From Zoogloea sp016790385 (GTDB lineage: Bacteria > Pseudomonadota > Gammaproteobacteria > Burkholderiales > Rhodocyclaceae), in NCBI RefSeq assembly GCF_041916735.1, contig NZ_JAYRYY010000018.1: a stretch of DNA of 64,000 nucleotides; one strand, written 5' to 3'. The notes below the pieces were generated by a model. That model saw only the letters and a program-made list of their open reading frames with translations. It was not told the DNA's origin and did no database searches. The first letter of the stretch is position 1, and the number at the start of each line of letters is the position of its first letter. Below are positions 43,036 through 54,130 of the stretch, one piece after another. The translations under genes and the position numbers were made by a program.

Positions 43036-43911
43036 TTAGCGGAACACCACCGTCTTGTTGCCATGCACCAGAACCCGGTCTTCCAGGTGATAGCGCAGGC
43101 CACGGGCGAGCACCGCCTTCTCGATGTCCTTGCCATAACGCACCATGTCCTCCACCGAGTCGGAGTGGTCGATGCGGATGACGTCCTGCTCGATGATCGG
43201 GCCTTGATCCAGCTCGGCGGTCACGTAATGGCAGGTGGCACCGATCAGTTTCACGCCCTTGATGTAAGCCTGATGGTAGGGCTTGGCGCCAACAAAACTG
43301 GGCAGGAAACTGTGATGGATGTTGATGATCTTGCCCGGATGGGCGGCGCACAGCTCGGGCGACAGGATTTGCATGTAGCGCGCCAGGACCATGGTGTCGC
43401 CGTGGGACTCCTCGAACAGGCGCTGGACTTCGGCATAGGCCTGAATCTTGTTGTCCGCGGTGACGGGAACATGGTGGAAGGGAATGCCGTGCCACTCGAC
43501 AAAACCCCGGAAGGTTTCGTGGTTGGAGATCACGCAGGGGATCTCGATGTCGAGTTCTTTTGATTGCCAGCGTGCCAGCAGGTCGTAGAGGCAGTGTTCC
43601 TGCTTTGACACCAGCACCACCACCCGCTTCTTCACCGCCGAGTCGGTGATCTTCCAGTCCATCTCGAGTTCCTCGGCGATGGGGCGGAAGCGCTCACGGA
43701 ACTCGGTGAGCATGAAGGGCAGCGAGTCGGCACGGATCTCGATGCGCATGAAATAGCGTCCGCGCTTGTCGGCCTCAAGGGCGGGCTCGGCGTGGAGCGC
43801 GGTTTCGAGGATCCAGCCCTTGTGCTCGGCAATGAAGCCGGACACCTTGGCAACGATGCCGGTGCGGTCGGGGCAGGAGGCGGAGAGGGTATAGAAGCGT
43901 TCGCGGTGCAT
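43036..43911 (-). CDS. purU: Formyltetrahydrofolate deformylase
   Basis: 291 residues. An N-terminal ACT domain (FYTLSASCPDRTGIVAKVSGFIAEHKGWILE) is followed by a formyltransferase-type catalytic domain with VVLVSKQEHCLYDLLARW, NHHSFLPSF-like INIHHSFLPSFVGAKPYHQAY and ATCHYVTAELDQGPIIEQDV. It hydrolyses 10-formyl-THF to formate and THF, balancing one-carbon pools for purine synthesis and serine/glycine metabolism. It sits 49 nt downstream of thrH and is probably co-transcribed. Confidence 0.95.
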   Translation of the reverse strand: MHRERFYTLSASCPDRTGIVAKVSGFIAEHKGWILETALHAEPALEADKRGRYFMRIEIRADSLPFMLTEFRERFRPIAEELEMDWKITDSAVKKRVVVLVSKQEHCLYDLLARWQSKELDIEIPCVISNHETFRGFVEWHGIPFHHVPVTADNKIQAYAEVQRLFEESHGDTMVLARYMQILSPELCAAHPGKIINIHHSFLPSFVGAKPYHQAYIKGVKLIGATCHYVTAELDQGPIIEQDVIRIDHSDSVEDMVRYGKDIEKAVLARGLRYHLEDRVLVHGNKTVVFR

Positions 43912-43960
43912 GGTGGTCGGTGCGCCGGCCGGTGGGCCGCAGCCGGCGCTGGGGGAAGGG

Positions 43961-44569
43961 TCAGATGCGGGCGGAGGCGGCGCGGATCTGGGCCATCAGG
44001 CCGCTGTATTCGCGCTCCACGGGGAACTGCGGGAACTCGGCGATGACCTTGTCCGGGGCGCGGAAGAGGATGCCGGCGTGGGCTTCCTGGAGCATCGCGG
44101 TGTCGTTGTAGGAGTCGCCGGCGGCGATCACCTTGAAGTTGATCTCCTTGAACCGCTGCACGGCTTCCTTCTTCTGATTGGCCATGCGCAGGTGATAGTT
44201 CACCAGGTAGCCCTCGGCATTGGCCTCCAGCTTGTGGCAGAACAGGGTGGGCATGCCCAGCTGCTGCATCAGCGGCATGGCGAACTCGTAGAAGGTGTCG
44301 GAGAGGATGATCACCTGGAAGTCCTGGCGCAGGGCGTCGAGGAAGTCCTTGGCGCCGGGCTCGGGGCCCATCTCGGCGATCACTTTCTGGATGTCGGGCA
44401 GGCCCAGCTTGTGCTGCTTGAGCAGATCCAGACGGTACTTCATCAGCTTGTCGTAATCCGGCTCCTCGCGGGTGGTGCGCCGCAGTTCGGGAATGCCGGT
44501 GCGCTCCGCGAATTCAATCCAGATTTCGGGGACGAGAACACCTTCGAGGTCGAGACAGACGAGTTGCAC
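43961..44569 (-). CDS. thrH: Bifunctional phosphoserine phosphatase / homoserine phosphotransferase ThrH
   Basis: 202 residues, HAD superfamily. QLVCLDLEGVLVPEIWIEFAERTGI has the nucleophile motif (DLEG), ILSDTFYEFAMPLMQQLG is motif II, and IAAGDSYNDTAML is motif IV. It transfers phosphate from phosphoserine to homoserine and hydrolyses phosphoserine. The start is taken at GTG 44569 because family proteins begin just ahead of the ACLDLEG motif; the longer frame would add 18 unconserved residues. Confidence 0.93.
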   Translation of the reverse strand: MQLVCLDLEGVLVPEIWIEFAERTGIPELRRTTREEPDYDKLMKYRLDLLKQHKLGLPDIQKVIAEMGPEPGAKDFLDALRQDFQVIILSDTFYEFAMPLMQQLGMPTLFCHKLEANAEGYLVNYHLRMANQKKEAVQRFKEINFKVIAAGDSYNDTAMLQEAHAGILFRAPDKVIAEFPQFPVEREYSGLMAQIRAASARI

Positions 44570-44756
44570 GGCGGAATGCTCCAGATGACGGCGGTTGATT
44601 TGGCAAGTCCGGAATTCTAACAAACGGGGGCGAAGGATCGCAGTGAAGAGTTGTCAGTCGACGGCAGCTACCCGGCGCACAGTGTGAACTACTTGATGTC
44701 ATGGGCAAGGGGATTCGGCTAAAGTCCGGAATCCTGTGTTGTACGTCGAGCCCCCC

Positions 44757-46295
44757 ATGTCTTCCCGTCCTTCCGCAGGCTGGTTCGAATACCTGCCTGT
44801 TCAATTGCTGGTCCTGGCGGCCGTGTGCGTCGTGTCCCTGTGGTCTGCCTGGATCGGGTTCGTTGCGTCGGACGATGAGTACTACGTGATGTCCGCCCTC
44901 GGCTGGCGGGAGCATTTCCCCTATGTCGCCGAGCATTTCGGGACCATCCGTGCGTCGGTGGCGATTCCCATGGCGCTGGTCATTGCGGCCCTTGGCGAGA
45001 GCGAATGGTCCTTGAGTCTGGCCGCGGCCCTCACGCTTTTCGCTGTGGCTGCGGTCACGATGTACATGCTCAACGGGCTGCTGTCGCGGGGGGCGGCGCT
45101 GATCACTTCCGTTCTGCTTCTTACCGCGCCGATCTACGCGCTCAAGTCCACGACCCCCAACGCAGACGTCCCCGAGCTGTTCTTTGTGATCCTGAGCTTC
45201 TGGCTGTTCTGGCGTGGGTGCGTCGGCCCGGCGTGGCGGGGGTGGCTGCTGGCCAGCGGGCTGAGTGCCGGGCTGGCCTTCTCGGCCCACGAGCTGAGCG
45301 CGGCGCTGATGATCTTCTACGGCATGCTCTTCCTGCGCGGCTATCGCATGCCGCGCCTTCGCTACGGCTGGATCCTCGTGGGTTTCGCCGCCGTGATTGC
45401 TGCCGAGTGCCTCTACTATGCGGTGGCGGCTGGAAATCCGCTGCATCGCTTCGAGTTGTTGCTCAGAGGGGTGGCTGCGTCCCACGACAGGGTCGAGGTT
45501 GGCTTTCTTCAGATTGCGTCGGGCGGCACCTTGCATGTGTGGGGGCCCATTGATCCGGTCGTCATGCTCCTGACCCATCACAACTTCAGTCTGATCGGAT
45601 GGGTCGCGGTGCCGGCGGTGATGTGGCTGCTCGGGCGGGGTTGGCGCGACGAGGCCCCCGCGCCGGCGCTGGCCCGCCTTGCCCTGGGCATGGCGGTGAC
45701 GTGGACGGTTTTCAACACCTACATGCTGCGGGAGATCATTCTCCTGCCGCGTTATTACATGGTCACCGCCTACTTCCTGGTGCTGGTCTGTGCCGTGTGG
45801 CTGGCCTGCGCCGTATGGCCCAGGCGCCCGAAGACGGTGGTGGCGATCATCGTTGCCGTCCTTCTGGCCAACATGCTCTGTGTTGCGGTGGATAACAAGA
45901 ACCCCAAGTTCGCCCAGCGGGCTCTGGTCGACTATCTGAAGCATTCCACGGGTACGGTCTACACCGACCCCCTCACCGCCGACGATACCGACTGGTATTG
46001 CCGTTGGGCCAGGGTGGATTGCGGCCGGATCGTCACCACCCCCCCGGGGGAGGGCGCGGTCTATTTCTGGAATCCGCGGAACACCGCCGAGCCGAACCGT
46101 TTCGTCAAGCAGGATGCGCTCCCGGCCTACCGGCCCGCTCCAGCCTGGGAAAAAATCTCTACAATCGAGGGCGAACCCATGCTCATCGGCCGTGCCCTCC
46201 GCATGACGGGCCTGGCATCACGCGTTCCGGAGCGGGTTCTCCAGCGTGTGACCTCGCCCAACCCTCCTGCTCATCTTTATGTCGTCCACAACTGA
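44757..46295 (+). CDS. Polytopic glycosyltransferase, ArnT/PMT-like (GT-C)
   Basis: About 512 residues with ten or so membrane helices. A catalytic-looking FVASDDEYYVMSALGWREH in the first periplasmic loop carries the acidic pair of GT-C enzymes (DD/DE). ALKSTTPNADVPELFFVILSFWLFW and FSAHELSAALMIFYG are family-like. A soluble C-terminal tail (AVDNKNPKFAQRALVDYLKHSTG...) follows the last helix. It probably moves a sugar from an undecaprenyl carrier to an envelope glycan. The first in-frame ATG here is at 44757, though a GTG seven codons upstream is possible. Followed by GtrB- and GtrA-like genes. Confidence 0.78.
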   Translation: MSSRPSAGWFEYLPVQLLVLAAVCVVSLWSAWIGFVASDDEYYVMSALGWREHFPYVAEHFGTIRASVAIPMALVIAALGESEWSLSLAAALTLFAVAAVTMYMLNGLLSRGAALITSVLLLTAPIYALKSTTPNADVPELFFVILSFWLFWRGCVGPAWRGWLLASGLSAGLAFSAHELSAALMIFYGMLFLRGYRMPRLRYGWILVGFAAVIAAECLYYAVAAGNPLHRFELLLRGVAASHDRVEVGFLQIASGGTLHVWGPIDPVVMLLTHHNFSLIGWVAVPAVMWLLGRGWRDEAPAPALARLALGMAVTWTVFNTYMLREIILLPRYYMVTAYFLVLVCAVWLACAVWPRRPKTVVAIIVAVLLANMLCVAVDNKNPKFAQRALVDYLKHSTGTVYTDPLTADDTDWYCRWARVDCGRIVTTPPGEGAVYFWNPRNTAEPNRFVKQDALPAYRPAPAWEKISTIEGEPMLIGRALRMTGLASRVPERVLQRVTSPNPPAHLYVVHN

Positions 46296-47316
46296 AATGA
46301 ACATGATCCATGCCGGATCGGGGATGGACACCGCTGCCCCTTTGCCCTTGCGCATTGCAGTGGTCATTCCCAGCTACAAGGTCAAGGCCCATGTGCTTGA
46401 TGTGATCCGCCGGATCGGCCCCGAGGTGGAGCGCATCTATGCCGTGGATGACGCCTGCCCGCAGCAGAGTGGCCGCTTCATCCAGGAGAACTGCTCCGAC
46501 CCCCGGGTCAAGGTGGTTTTCAACGAGGTCAATCTTGGCGTGGGGGGCGCGGTCGTCGCCGGCTACCGTGCCGCCCTGGCCGATGGTATGGACGTCATGG
46601 TCAAGATCGATGGCGACGGGCAGATGGCTCCCGAACTGCTCCCCGATTTTGTCGAGCCGATTCGCAACTTCCTGGCCGACTACACCAAGGGCAATCGGTT
46701 CTATTCCTTCTACAACGTGCGCTCGATGCCGCGCATGCGCCTGTTCGGTAATGCGGTGCTGTCCTTCATGACCAAGATATCCAGTGGCTACTGGAGCATC
46801 TTCGATCCCACCAACGGTTACACCGCCATCCACCGCACGGTGCTGTCGCGCATCGATCTGGACAACCTGGCCCGGCGCTATTTCTTCGAGACCGACATGC
46901 TGGTGAAGCTGGGGGCCGAGCGCGCCGTCGTGCTGGATATCCCGATGGAGGCGGTTTACGCCGATGAGGAAAGCGGCTTGAAGATCTCGCGGATCGTCCC
47001 CGAGTTCATGCGCAAACACGCCTTCGAATCCATCAAGCGGGTGATCTACTCCTACCTGATCCGCGATTTCAGTTTTGCCTCCGTCAGCCTCGTCTTCGGC
47101 CTGCTGCTGATGGGGGGCGGCTTGAGTTTCGGTGTGGTCGAGTGGATCCACTCGGTGCGCAGCGGTCATGTGGCAAGCAGCGGAACCGTCATCCTGGCGG
47201 CGCTACCCATCATCCTGGGTTTCCAGCTCCTGCTCAGTTTCCTGGCCTACGACATCTCCAATCAGCCGCGCATCCCACTGCTCCAGCTTCTCCGGCATCC
47301 GTACTCCGCCAGATGA
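46279..47316 (+). CDS. GtrB-like bactoprenol glycosyltransferase (GT2)
   Basis: 345 residues. A GT-A domain (LRIAVVIPSYKVKAHVLDVIRRIG; IYAVDDACPQQSG; DVMVKIDGDGQMAPELLPDFVEPI with the metal-binding DGDGQ) is followed by two membrane helices at the C-terminus. It fits the Dpm1/GtrB type that loads glucose or another sugar onto undecaprenyl phosphate. It overlaps the upstream glycosyltransferase by 17 nt and the GtrA gene by 4 nt. The ATG at 46279 is the longest; later in-frame ATGs (46297, 46303, 46324) may be the real start. Confidence 0.85.
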   Translation: MSSTTEMNMIHAGSGMDTAAPLPLRIAVVIPSYKVKAHVLDVIRRIGPEVERIYAVDDACPQQSGRFIQENCSDPRVKVVFNEVNLGVGGAVVAGYRAALADGMDVMVKIDGDGQMAPELLPDFVEPIRNFLADYTKGNRFYSFYNVRSMPRMRLFGNAVLSFMTKISSGYWSIFDPTNGYTAIHRTVLSRIDLDNLARRYFFETDMLVKLGAERAVVLDIPMEAVYADEESGLKISRIVPEFMRKHAFESIKRVIYSYLIRDFSFASVSLVFGLLLMGGGLSFGVVEWIHSVRSGHVASSGTVILAALPIILGFQLLLSFLAYDISNQPRIPLLQLLRHPYSAR

Positions 47317-47744
47317 CGCATCCGGCCCGCTCATCCGCCCTGTCGGCCCAGGCGATCCGCTACCTGATTTCCGGTGGCGGCGTGGTTGCGCTGGATTTCC
47401 TGAGCTTCTGCCTGCTGACCCGCCTGTGGCCCGACGCTTACGTGGCTGCCAATGTGGCGGCCAAAACCATTGGTGCCCTGAGCGGCTTCTTCCTGCACAA
47501 GCATTTCACCTTCGCCGGTGAGCAGGCGCACGGAGCGCCAACGCAGTTGACGCTCTACATCGCCCTCTATGTGTTCAACATGGCCCTCTCCAGCGCCATC
47601 ATCTTTGGGGCGGTGGAGGTCTTGGGGTGGCACGAACTGCTGGCCAAGATCGTGGCGGACGTCATCGTGGTGGCCACATCCTTCGTGACCTGTCGTCTGC
47701 TGGTGTTCGCGCAGCGCGCGACGGGCGCGGTGCAGCGCCGCTGA
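47313..47744 (+). CDS. GtrA-family membrane flippase
   Basis: 143 residues with four membrane helices. QAIRYLISGGGVVALDFLSFCLLTRLW and AAKTIGALSGFFLHKHFTFAG are GtrA signatures. GtrA proteins are thought to flip the lipid-linked sugar made by GtrB, so that a third enzyme can use it outside. The ATG overlaps the GtrB-like stop (ATGA). The set here (GT-C, GtrB, GtrA) is the known architecture of O-antigen glucosylation modules, but with the specific transferase first. Confidence 0.85.
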   Translation: MTHPARSSALSAQAIRYLISGGGVVALDFLSFCLLTRLWPDAYVAANVAAKTIGALSGFFLHKHFTFAGEQAHGAPTQLTLYIALYVFNMALSSAIIFGAVEVLGWHELLAKIVADVIVVATSFVTCRLLVFAQRATGAVQRR

Positions 47745-47769
47745 ACCGCGGCATGCCGGCGGCGCCCGT

Positions 47770-49680
<1,911 letters not shown>

Positions 49681-49759
49681 GGCAGCAGGGCGGGGAGGAA
49701 ACCGGGCGGTAAATCCGGTATTGTAAGCGGTCCAAAAGCCTTCAGCCCCGCCCAGTCCC

Positions 49760-50479
49760 ATGCGTCTGCATCGCCTACCCCTTGCCGCCAGCCTGTGTTC
49801 CCTGCTGTTCGTCACCCTTGCCGCCGGCCCCGTGGGGGCCGAGGACGCCCCGCTGCCGTCCGATCCCGCCACCGAGCTGGCGCGTGCCGAAAAGCTCAAG
49901 AGCGAAGCCGCCGGCCTGCGCGGCGCGGCGGAAGAGCGCTTCCGGGATGAGGAAATCGCCTGTTACCAGCGCTTCCTGGTCAATCGCTGCATCGAGCAGG
50001 CCCGGGCGCGCCGGGTGGCGGACGTGCGCAAGGCGCGGGAGATGGACAACGAGGCCGGGCGCATCGAGCTGGCCGAAAAGAATCGGCGCTTCAACGAGCG
50101 TCAGGCTGAGGAAGCCCGGGAGGCGCCCACCAAGGCCGTCGAGCGGGCCGAGCAGGAAGCCCGCAACCGGGCCGAGAGTGAAGCCCGCCTGCGCCAGTTT
50201 TCCGAGAAGGATGCCGCGCGGGTCAAACGTGAACAGGACGGTCAGAGTCAGGCCTTGCAGGCCGCCGCCGACCGCAATCGCAAGGACGCCGCCGATGCCC
50301 GCCGCCGCGCCGCCGAAGCCCGGGCCGCGACAGACCGCGCCGACAAGGCTGCCAGCGACAGGGCCGACTACGAAGCGCGCGCACGCAAGGCTGCCGAAAA
50401 GAAAGCCGAGAAGGCCCGCAAGGCAGCCTCGGGCAGCAAGTCATCGGGCGCCGACGCCACACCGCTGCTCGGCAAATAG
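49760..50479 (+). CDS. Exported coiled-coil protein of unknown function
   Basis: 239 residues. A signal peptide (LPLAASLCSLLFVTLAAGPVGA) and a mature protein almost entirely alpha-helical and charged (Ala/Glu/Arg/Lys-rich). ERFRDEEIACYQRFLVNRCIEQARARR is the conserved part, with two cysteines that could form a disulfide or metal site. The tail is a repetitive AEARAATDRADKAASDRADYEARARKAAEKKAEKARKAA coiled coil, then a Ser-rich end. Similar proteins are known in betaproteobacteria without function. Divergent from yheS. Confidence 0.7.
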   Translation: MRLHRLPLAASLCSLLFVTLAAGPVGAEDAPLPSDPATELARAEKLKSEAAGLRGAAEERFRDEEIACYQRFLVNRCIEQARARRVADVRKAREMDNEAGRIELAEKNRRFNERQAEEAREAPTKAVERAEQEARNRAESEARLRQFSEKDAARVKREQDGQSQALQAAADRNRKDAADARRRAAEARAATDRADKAASDRADYEARARKAAEKKAEKARKAASGSKSSGADATPLLGK

Positions 50480-50483
50480 GCGT

Positions 50484-51101
50484 TCAGGGCGCCGCCACGC
50501 CGCCCTTCTTCACCCACTCCAGCGCGTCCTCCAGCCGGTCGTTGCCCCAGAACAGCTCCCCGTCCGGGGTCACGAAGCTGGGGGCGCCGAACAGGCCGAT
50601 CTCGCTGGCGCGTTCGGTCTGTAGGCGCAGGGCCTGCTTGTTTTCGGGGCTTTCGGCCCGCGCCAGGATCGTATCCACCGGCAGTTCGAGGGATGCCAGG
50701 ATGGCGCTGATCACCTGGACCTCGGCGATTTCCCGGTCTTCGGCGAAGTTGGCGCGCATCACGGCGCGGCAGAAGGCCGGCATCCACGCTTCATCCGCCC
50801 CCGCCAGGGCCACCCGTGCGGCAAGCAGGCCGTTGCGCGGGAAGTGTGAGGGCAGCTTCAGGGGCAGGCCGTAGCGGCTGGCCAGCCGGGCCAGGTCGCG
50901 CCACATGTAGCGCCCCTTGGGCGGGTAGATGTTGAAGGGGGAGTCGTTCCAGCCCAGGGACAGGAACACCGGCCCGAGCAGGAAGGGGCGCCACTGAAGC
51001 GTCACCCCCGCCGCCCGGGCCAGGGGCTCGATGCGCATCACGCTGAGGTAAGAGTAGGAGCTGGCGAACTCGAACCAGAATTCCAGTGTCTGTTTACTCA
51101 T
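50484..51101 (-). CDS. 2-hydroxychromene-2-carboxylate isomerase-like (DsbA-family) protein
   Basis: 205 residues. Thioredoxin-like DsbA/HCCA isomerase fold: LEFWFEFASSYSYLSVMRIEPLARAAGV, then WRPFLLGPVFLSLGWNDSPFNIYPPKGRYMWRDL. It ends with IGLFGAPSFVTPDGELFWGNDRLEDALEWV. The catalytic Ser of HCCA isomerase is at SSYSY; there is no CxxC, so it is not a disulfide oxidoreductase. The exact substrate is uncertain: glutathione-linked isomerase or dehalogenase relatives exist. It overlaps nothing and is convergent with the preceding gene. Confidence 0.85.
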   Translation of the reverse strand: MSKQTLEFWFEFASSYSYLSVMRIEPLARAAGVTLQWRPFLLGPVFLSLGWNDSPFNIYPPKGRYMWRDLARLASRYGLPLKLPSHFPRNGLLAARVALAGADEAWMPAFCRAVMRANFAEDREIAEVQVISAILASLELPVDTILARAESPENKQALRLQTERASEIGLFGAPSFVTPDGELFWGNDRLEDALEWVKKGGVAAP

Positions 51102-51131
51102 GGGGGCTCCGCGGCAGGCCAGGATTTCAGT

Positions 51132-51476
51132 CTAGCACTCGCCCATCGAACCGCCGGCCAGTCGCCGTGCCGCGCTGTGCCAGCGGGGGGCGATCAGCCC
51201 GGCCAGCCGGGCGCCAAGGCTGAGCCGGACAGGGCGGGCGGCTTCAGCGGGAAAGATCTTCAGCACCGCGCCGTGGTGGGCCGTCATCACCACGGTTCCC
51301 GGCCCGTCGATGCGGAAACTGTCACCGGCATGCATGATGAGATCCCGCGGGTCGCCATAGCGGGTGAGCCACACACAGCCGGAGACACAGGCCACGAGGG
51401 TGCCGACGCCCTCCGGCAGCACGGTCGAGGCGTGCCCTTCAAGATGCACCTGGCGGGGAGTTGAATGCTCGCTCAT
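51132..51476 (-). CDS. DUF2917 family protein
   Basis: 114 residues, cytosolic. STVLPEGVGTLVACVSGCVWLTRYGDPRDLIMHAGDSFRIDGPGTVVMTAH is the DUF2917 signature: a cupin-like small beta-barrel with SG..WLT. The end is Arg/Gly-rich. Function is unknown. It is divergent from a LysR regulator; the 123-nt gap contains a direct repeat ATTGGCC (51539-51545 and 51551-51557) and probably a shared operator. Confidence 0.85.
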   Translation of the reverse strand: MSEHSTPRQVHLEGHASTVLPEGVGTLVACVSGCVWLTRYGDPRDLIMHAGDSFRIDGPGTVVMTAHHGAVLKIFPAEAARPVRLSLGARLAGLIAPRWHSAARRLAGGSMGEC

Positions 51477-51599
51477 GATCTTCTCCTGGCCCGCTCAAGA
51501 TGCGCGATACGCATTACGATGGCGGGTATGGCTCCAGTATTGGCCTGTTAATTGGCCTCCACAAACGGATATTCGGTATGAAACGGATGCGTTTTTCTC

Positions 51600-52544
51600 A
51601 TGGATGATCCGCTCCTTCGCCTGCCCCCCCTGGACCCCTTGCGGGGCTTTGTCGCGGCGGCCGGCAGCCTCAGCTTCACCCGCGCGGCCACCCAGCTATG
51701 CCTGACCCAGTCGGCCGTGAGCCGCCAGATCCAGAGCCTGGAAGAAGCCCTTGGCGTCAGCCTCTTCGTGCGCGGCACGCGCGCCCTGTCACTCACCCCC
51801 GAAGGTGAGCGCCTGTACCGGCTGGCCAGCGTGTGGCTGCGTGACTATGGCGATCTGGCGGCGAGCCTGCGGGCCGATCAGGTGCGTCCGCCGGTCACGA
51901 TTACCGCCAGCCTGGGTATCACCGCCCTGTGGTTGCTGCCCCATCTGCGGGAGTTCCAGGCGCGCCACCCGGAGATCGATGTGCGCCTCGCAAGCTGCAA
52001 CCGGGTCGTGGACCTGCGTCGGGAGGGGGTGGACCTGGCCTTGCGCCATTGCCCCGACGGGGATGCGCCGCCGGGTAGCGTGCGTCTGTTTGGAGAAACC
52101 GTCTTTCCGGTGGCGAGCCCCGCCCTGGGGCTCAATGAACTGACCCGGGAGAACCTGCCCACGGTGGCGCTGATGAACTACGACGATCCGAATTTTCCGT
52201 GGCTGAGCTGGGCCGACTGGCTGGCCACCTGCGGGCTGGAAGGGGTGCGTCCGCGGGCGGTGCTGCATTTCAACCACTACGATCAGCTCATCCAGGCTGC
52301 CGTGGCCGGCCAGGGCGTGGCCATCGGGCGGGCCGAACTGCTCTCGGATCTCATCGCCGCCGGGCGGCTCCAGCCCATCGGTGCAAACCGGCGCACACTG
52401 GCCGAGCGGGGTTACTGGCTGATCGGTGCCAACGACTCGCCCCGGGCGGATGTGGCCTGCTTCATGAGCTGGGTGTGCGAGGCGGCCGCCGTCACCCGCC
52501 GGGCCGCGGAGAGCCTCATCGGCCCAGGCTCAGGCGGGCGCTAG
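51600..52544 (+). CDS. LysR-family transcriptional regulator (GcvA-like)
   Basis: 314 residues. The N-terminal winged helix-turn-helix (PLRGFVAAAGSLSFTRAATQLCLTQSAVSRQIQSLEEALGV, given in outline as SFTRAATQL...SAVSRQIQ) is followed by the effector domain with LRVDPPVTITASLGIT-like PVTITASLGITALWLLPHLREFQARHPEIDVRLA. GcvA-type regulators share this. It probably controls the divergent DUF2917 gene and itself. The gene's stop overlaps the end of the convergent membrane-protein gene. Confidence 0.92.
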   Translation: MDDPLLRLPPLDPLRGFVAAAGSLSFTRAATQLCLTQSAVSRQIQSLEEALGVSLFVRGTRALSLTPEGERLYRLASVWLRDYGDLAASLRADQVRPPVTITASLGITALWLLPHLREFQARHPEIDVRLASCNRVVDLRREGVDLALRHCPDGDAPPGSVRLFGETVFPVASPALGLNELTRENLPTVALMNYDDPNFPWLSWADWLATCGLEGVRPRAVLHFNHYDQLIQAAVAGQGVAIGRAELLSDLIAAGRLQPIGANRRTLAERGYWLIGANDSPRADVACFMSWVCEAAAVTRRAAESLIGPGSGGR

Positions 52545-54130
52545 GGCCGCGGGGCGGGCAGCAGCTCTGCCGCCCGCAGCAGGGAGGCAAACAGGGCTTC
52601 CGTCTCCGTGGCGCCGCCCTTGTCGAAGGGGACAATGATGGGCAGGTGCGCCATCAGGGCCGCCACCTGGGCCACCACGGCCTCACTGTCCACCACCAGT
52701 ACCACGCGGTCGGCGGGCAGGCGTTCATTGAGCTGCCGCAGTTCGAACTCACAGCCGCCCCGCGTCGGGGTCAGGCCGCGCAAGTCCATCAGAATCACAT
52801 CGGCCCGGTCCATCAGCTCCACCACGGTGGCCTTCCAGGTGTCGTCGCGGCAGCAGAACTCATTGACCCGATAGCGCCCGTCCGGGTCCGGCCTCTCGTC
52901 CAGGGCGGCCAGCCCCGCGCTCAGGTCGGCCCTGCTGGTCACAAAACTGCTCGCCAGGCGCCCGCCGGCAAAACGCAGGAAATCCCCCGGGTCGATGGTG
53001 CGGGCCATCACGTCGGGGGCGGCGATCATGGTTACGGGGCCAAACAGGCGCCAGCGGGCACCGACCCGGTCGAACAGCTTCTCGGTGCGGGCCGTATAGC
53101 CAAAGACGCGGAGCAGGAGCAGGGTGCGGCGGGGCGGCCGGCTGTGCTGCCCGACGGCGCGGGCCAGCAGCACACCGTTCAGCCACGGGAAGAGCGCATA
53201 GGCCGCAACGCAGCCGGCGAGGACCAGCGGCCAGCGCTCCGGCGCAGCGTTGATCAGTTCCAGCGCCAGGGCTGCGCAAAACAACAGCCACCAGGTGCGC
53301 GCCAGCAACTGGGCATCGGAGAAGCGCTTGGCCTGATAGGCGCCGGCCAGCCCCTGGAGGCGCCACCAGCCCAGCAGGGCGGCCGGCAGGGCGAGGGCCA
53401 TGAAGACCGCGTTGAGGCCGATATCCAGCAGGATGCGGCTGCCGTCCGGTGTGGTGGCCAGCCATGCCGACGCCCGCGACCCAAGCAGGGGAGCAAGCCC
53501 GAACAACAGCAGACCGGCGAAGGTGATGGGGGCCACGCCACGGATGCGCGCGTGGCCCGTCAGCACGATCAGCGTCATCGGGAAGGGCAGCCACACGGCC
53601 GCGAAATGGAAGAAGGTGAAGAAGTTCAGCAACTGGTCAAGGCTGGGCCGCCCGCCCATGAAAGGCCGTTGCAGCATGGACAGCCCGGTGCCGAGCACGG
53701 CGCAGACAACGAGCACCCCCAGGCCCAGCCGCAGCGCCTGCCAGAAACGCAAGGCCAGGCTCACCGCAATCATCGGCACCGCGGCGAGCAGCAGGCTGCC
53801 GCCCACCAGCATGACATGGGCAGGGGTCCGGGGCAGATTGCCCACATGCAGCTGCAACACCGCAAGCCCCACGGCCGGCACCGCCACGCTGCCCAGGTAG
53901 GCCAGGGCGATCCGTCGCCGGGCCTGCTTCTCCCATGCCAGCCCTGCCGCCGGTGGCGCTGGCATGACCGTGCGGGCCGGAACCACCGCCGGCGGGCTGA
54001 GGGCCTGACCGCTGCTGCTGCCCATGCCAGCCAGCACCTCCACCCGGTAGCGCCACAGCACCACCGAGGCCACCAGGGCGGTGAGCACGACGGTATTGAG
54101 AAAGTGGAAGATCAGTTCGCCGGGGTGCAT
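52541..54130 (-). CDS. Polytopic membrane protein with soluble Rossmann-like C-terminal domain
   Basis: 529 residues. About nine or ten membrane helices between residues 5 and 350, then a cytosolic domain of about 180 residues. The soluble part has VTMIAAPDVMARTIDPGDFLRFAGG, YRVNEFCCRDDTWKATVVELMDRADVILMDLRGLTPTRGGCEFEL and ADRVVLVVDSE. The WKATV..LM..ADVILMDLRG..P..GGCEFEL block resembles TIR-like or nucleotide-handling domains seen in a poorly described proteobacterial family. No function can be assigned. The start ATG is at 54130; no ribosome-binding site is striking. It follows LysR convergently. Confidence 0.65.
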   Translation of the reverse strand: MHPGELIFHFLNTVVLTALVASVVLWRYRVEVLAGMGSSSGQALSPPAVVPARTVMPAPPAAGLAWEKQARRRIALAYLGSVAVPAVGLAVLQLHVGNLPRTPAHVMLVGGSLLLAAVPMIAVSLALRFWQALRLGLGVLVVCAVLGTGLSMLQRPFMGGRPSLDQLLNFFTFFHFAAVWLPFPMTLIVLTGHARIRGVAPITFAGLLLFGLAPLLGSRASAWLATTPDGSRILLDIGLNAVFMALALPAALLGWWRLQGLAGAYQAKRFSDAQLLARTWWLLFCAALALELINAAPERWPLVLAGCVAAYALFPWLNGVLLARAVGQHSRPPRRTLLLLRVFGYTARTEKLFDRVGARWRLFGPVTMIAAPDVMARTIDPGDFLRFAGGRLASSFVTSRADLSAGLAALDERPDPDGRYRVNEFCCRDDTWKATVVELMDRADVILMDLRGLTPTRGGCEFELRQLNERLPADRVVLVVDSEAVVAQVAALMAHLPIIVPFDKGGATETEALFASLLRAAELLPAPRP

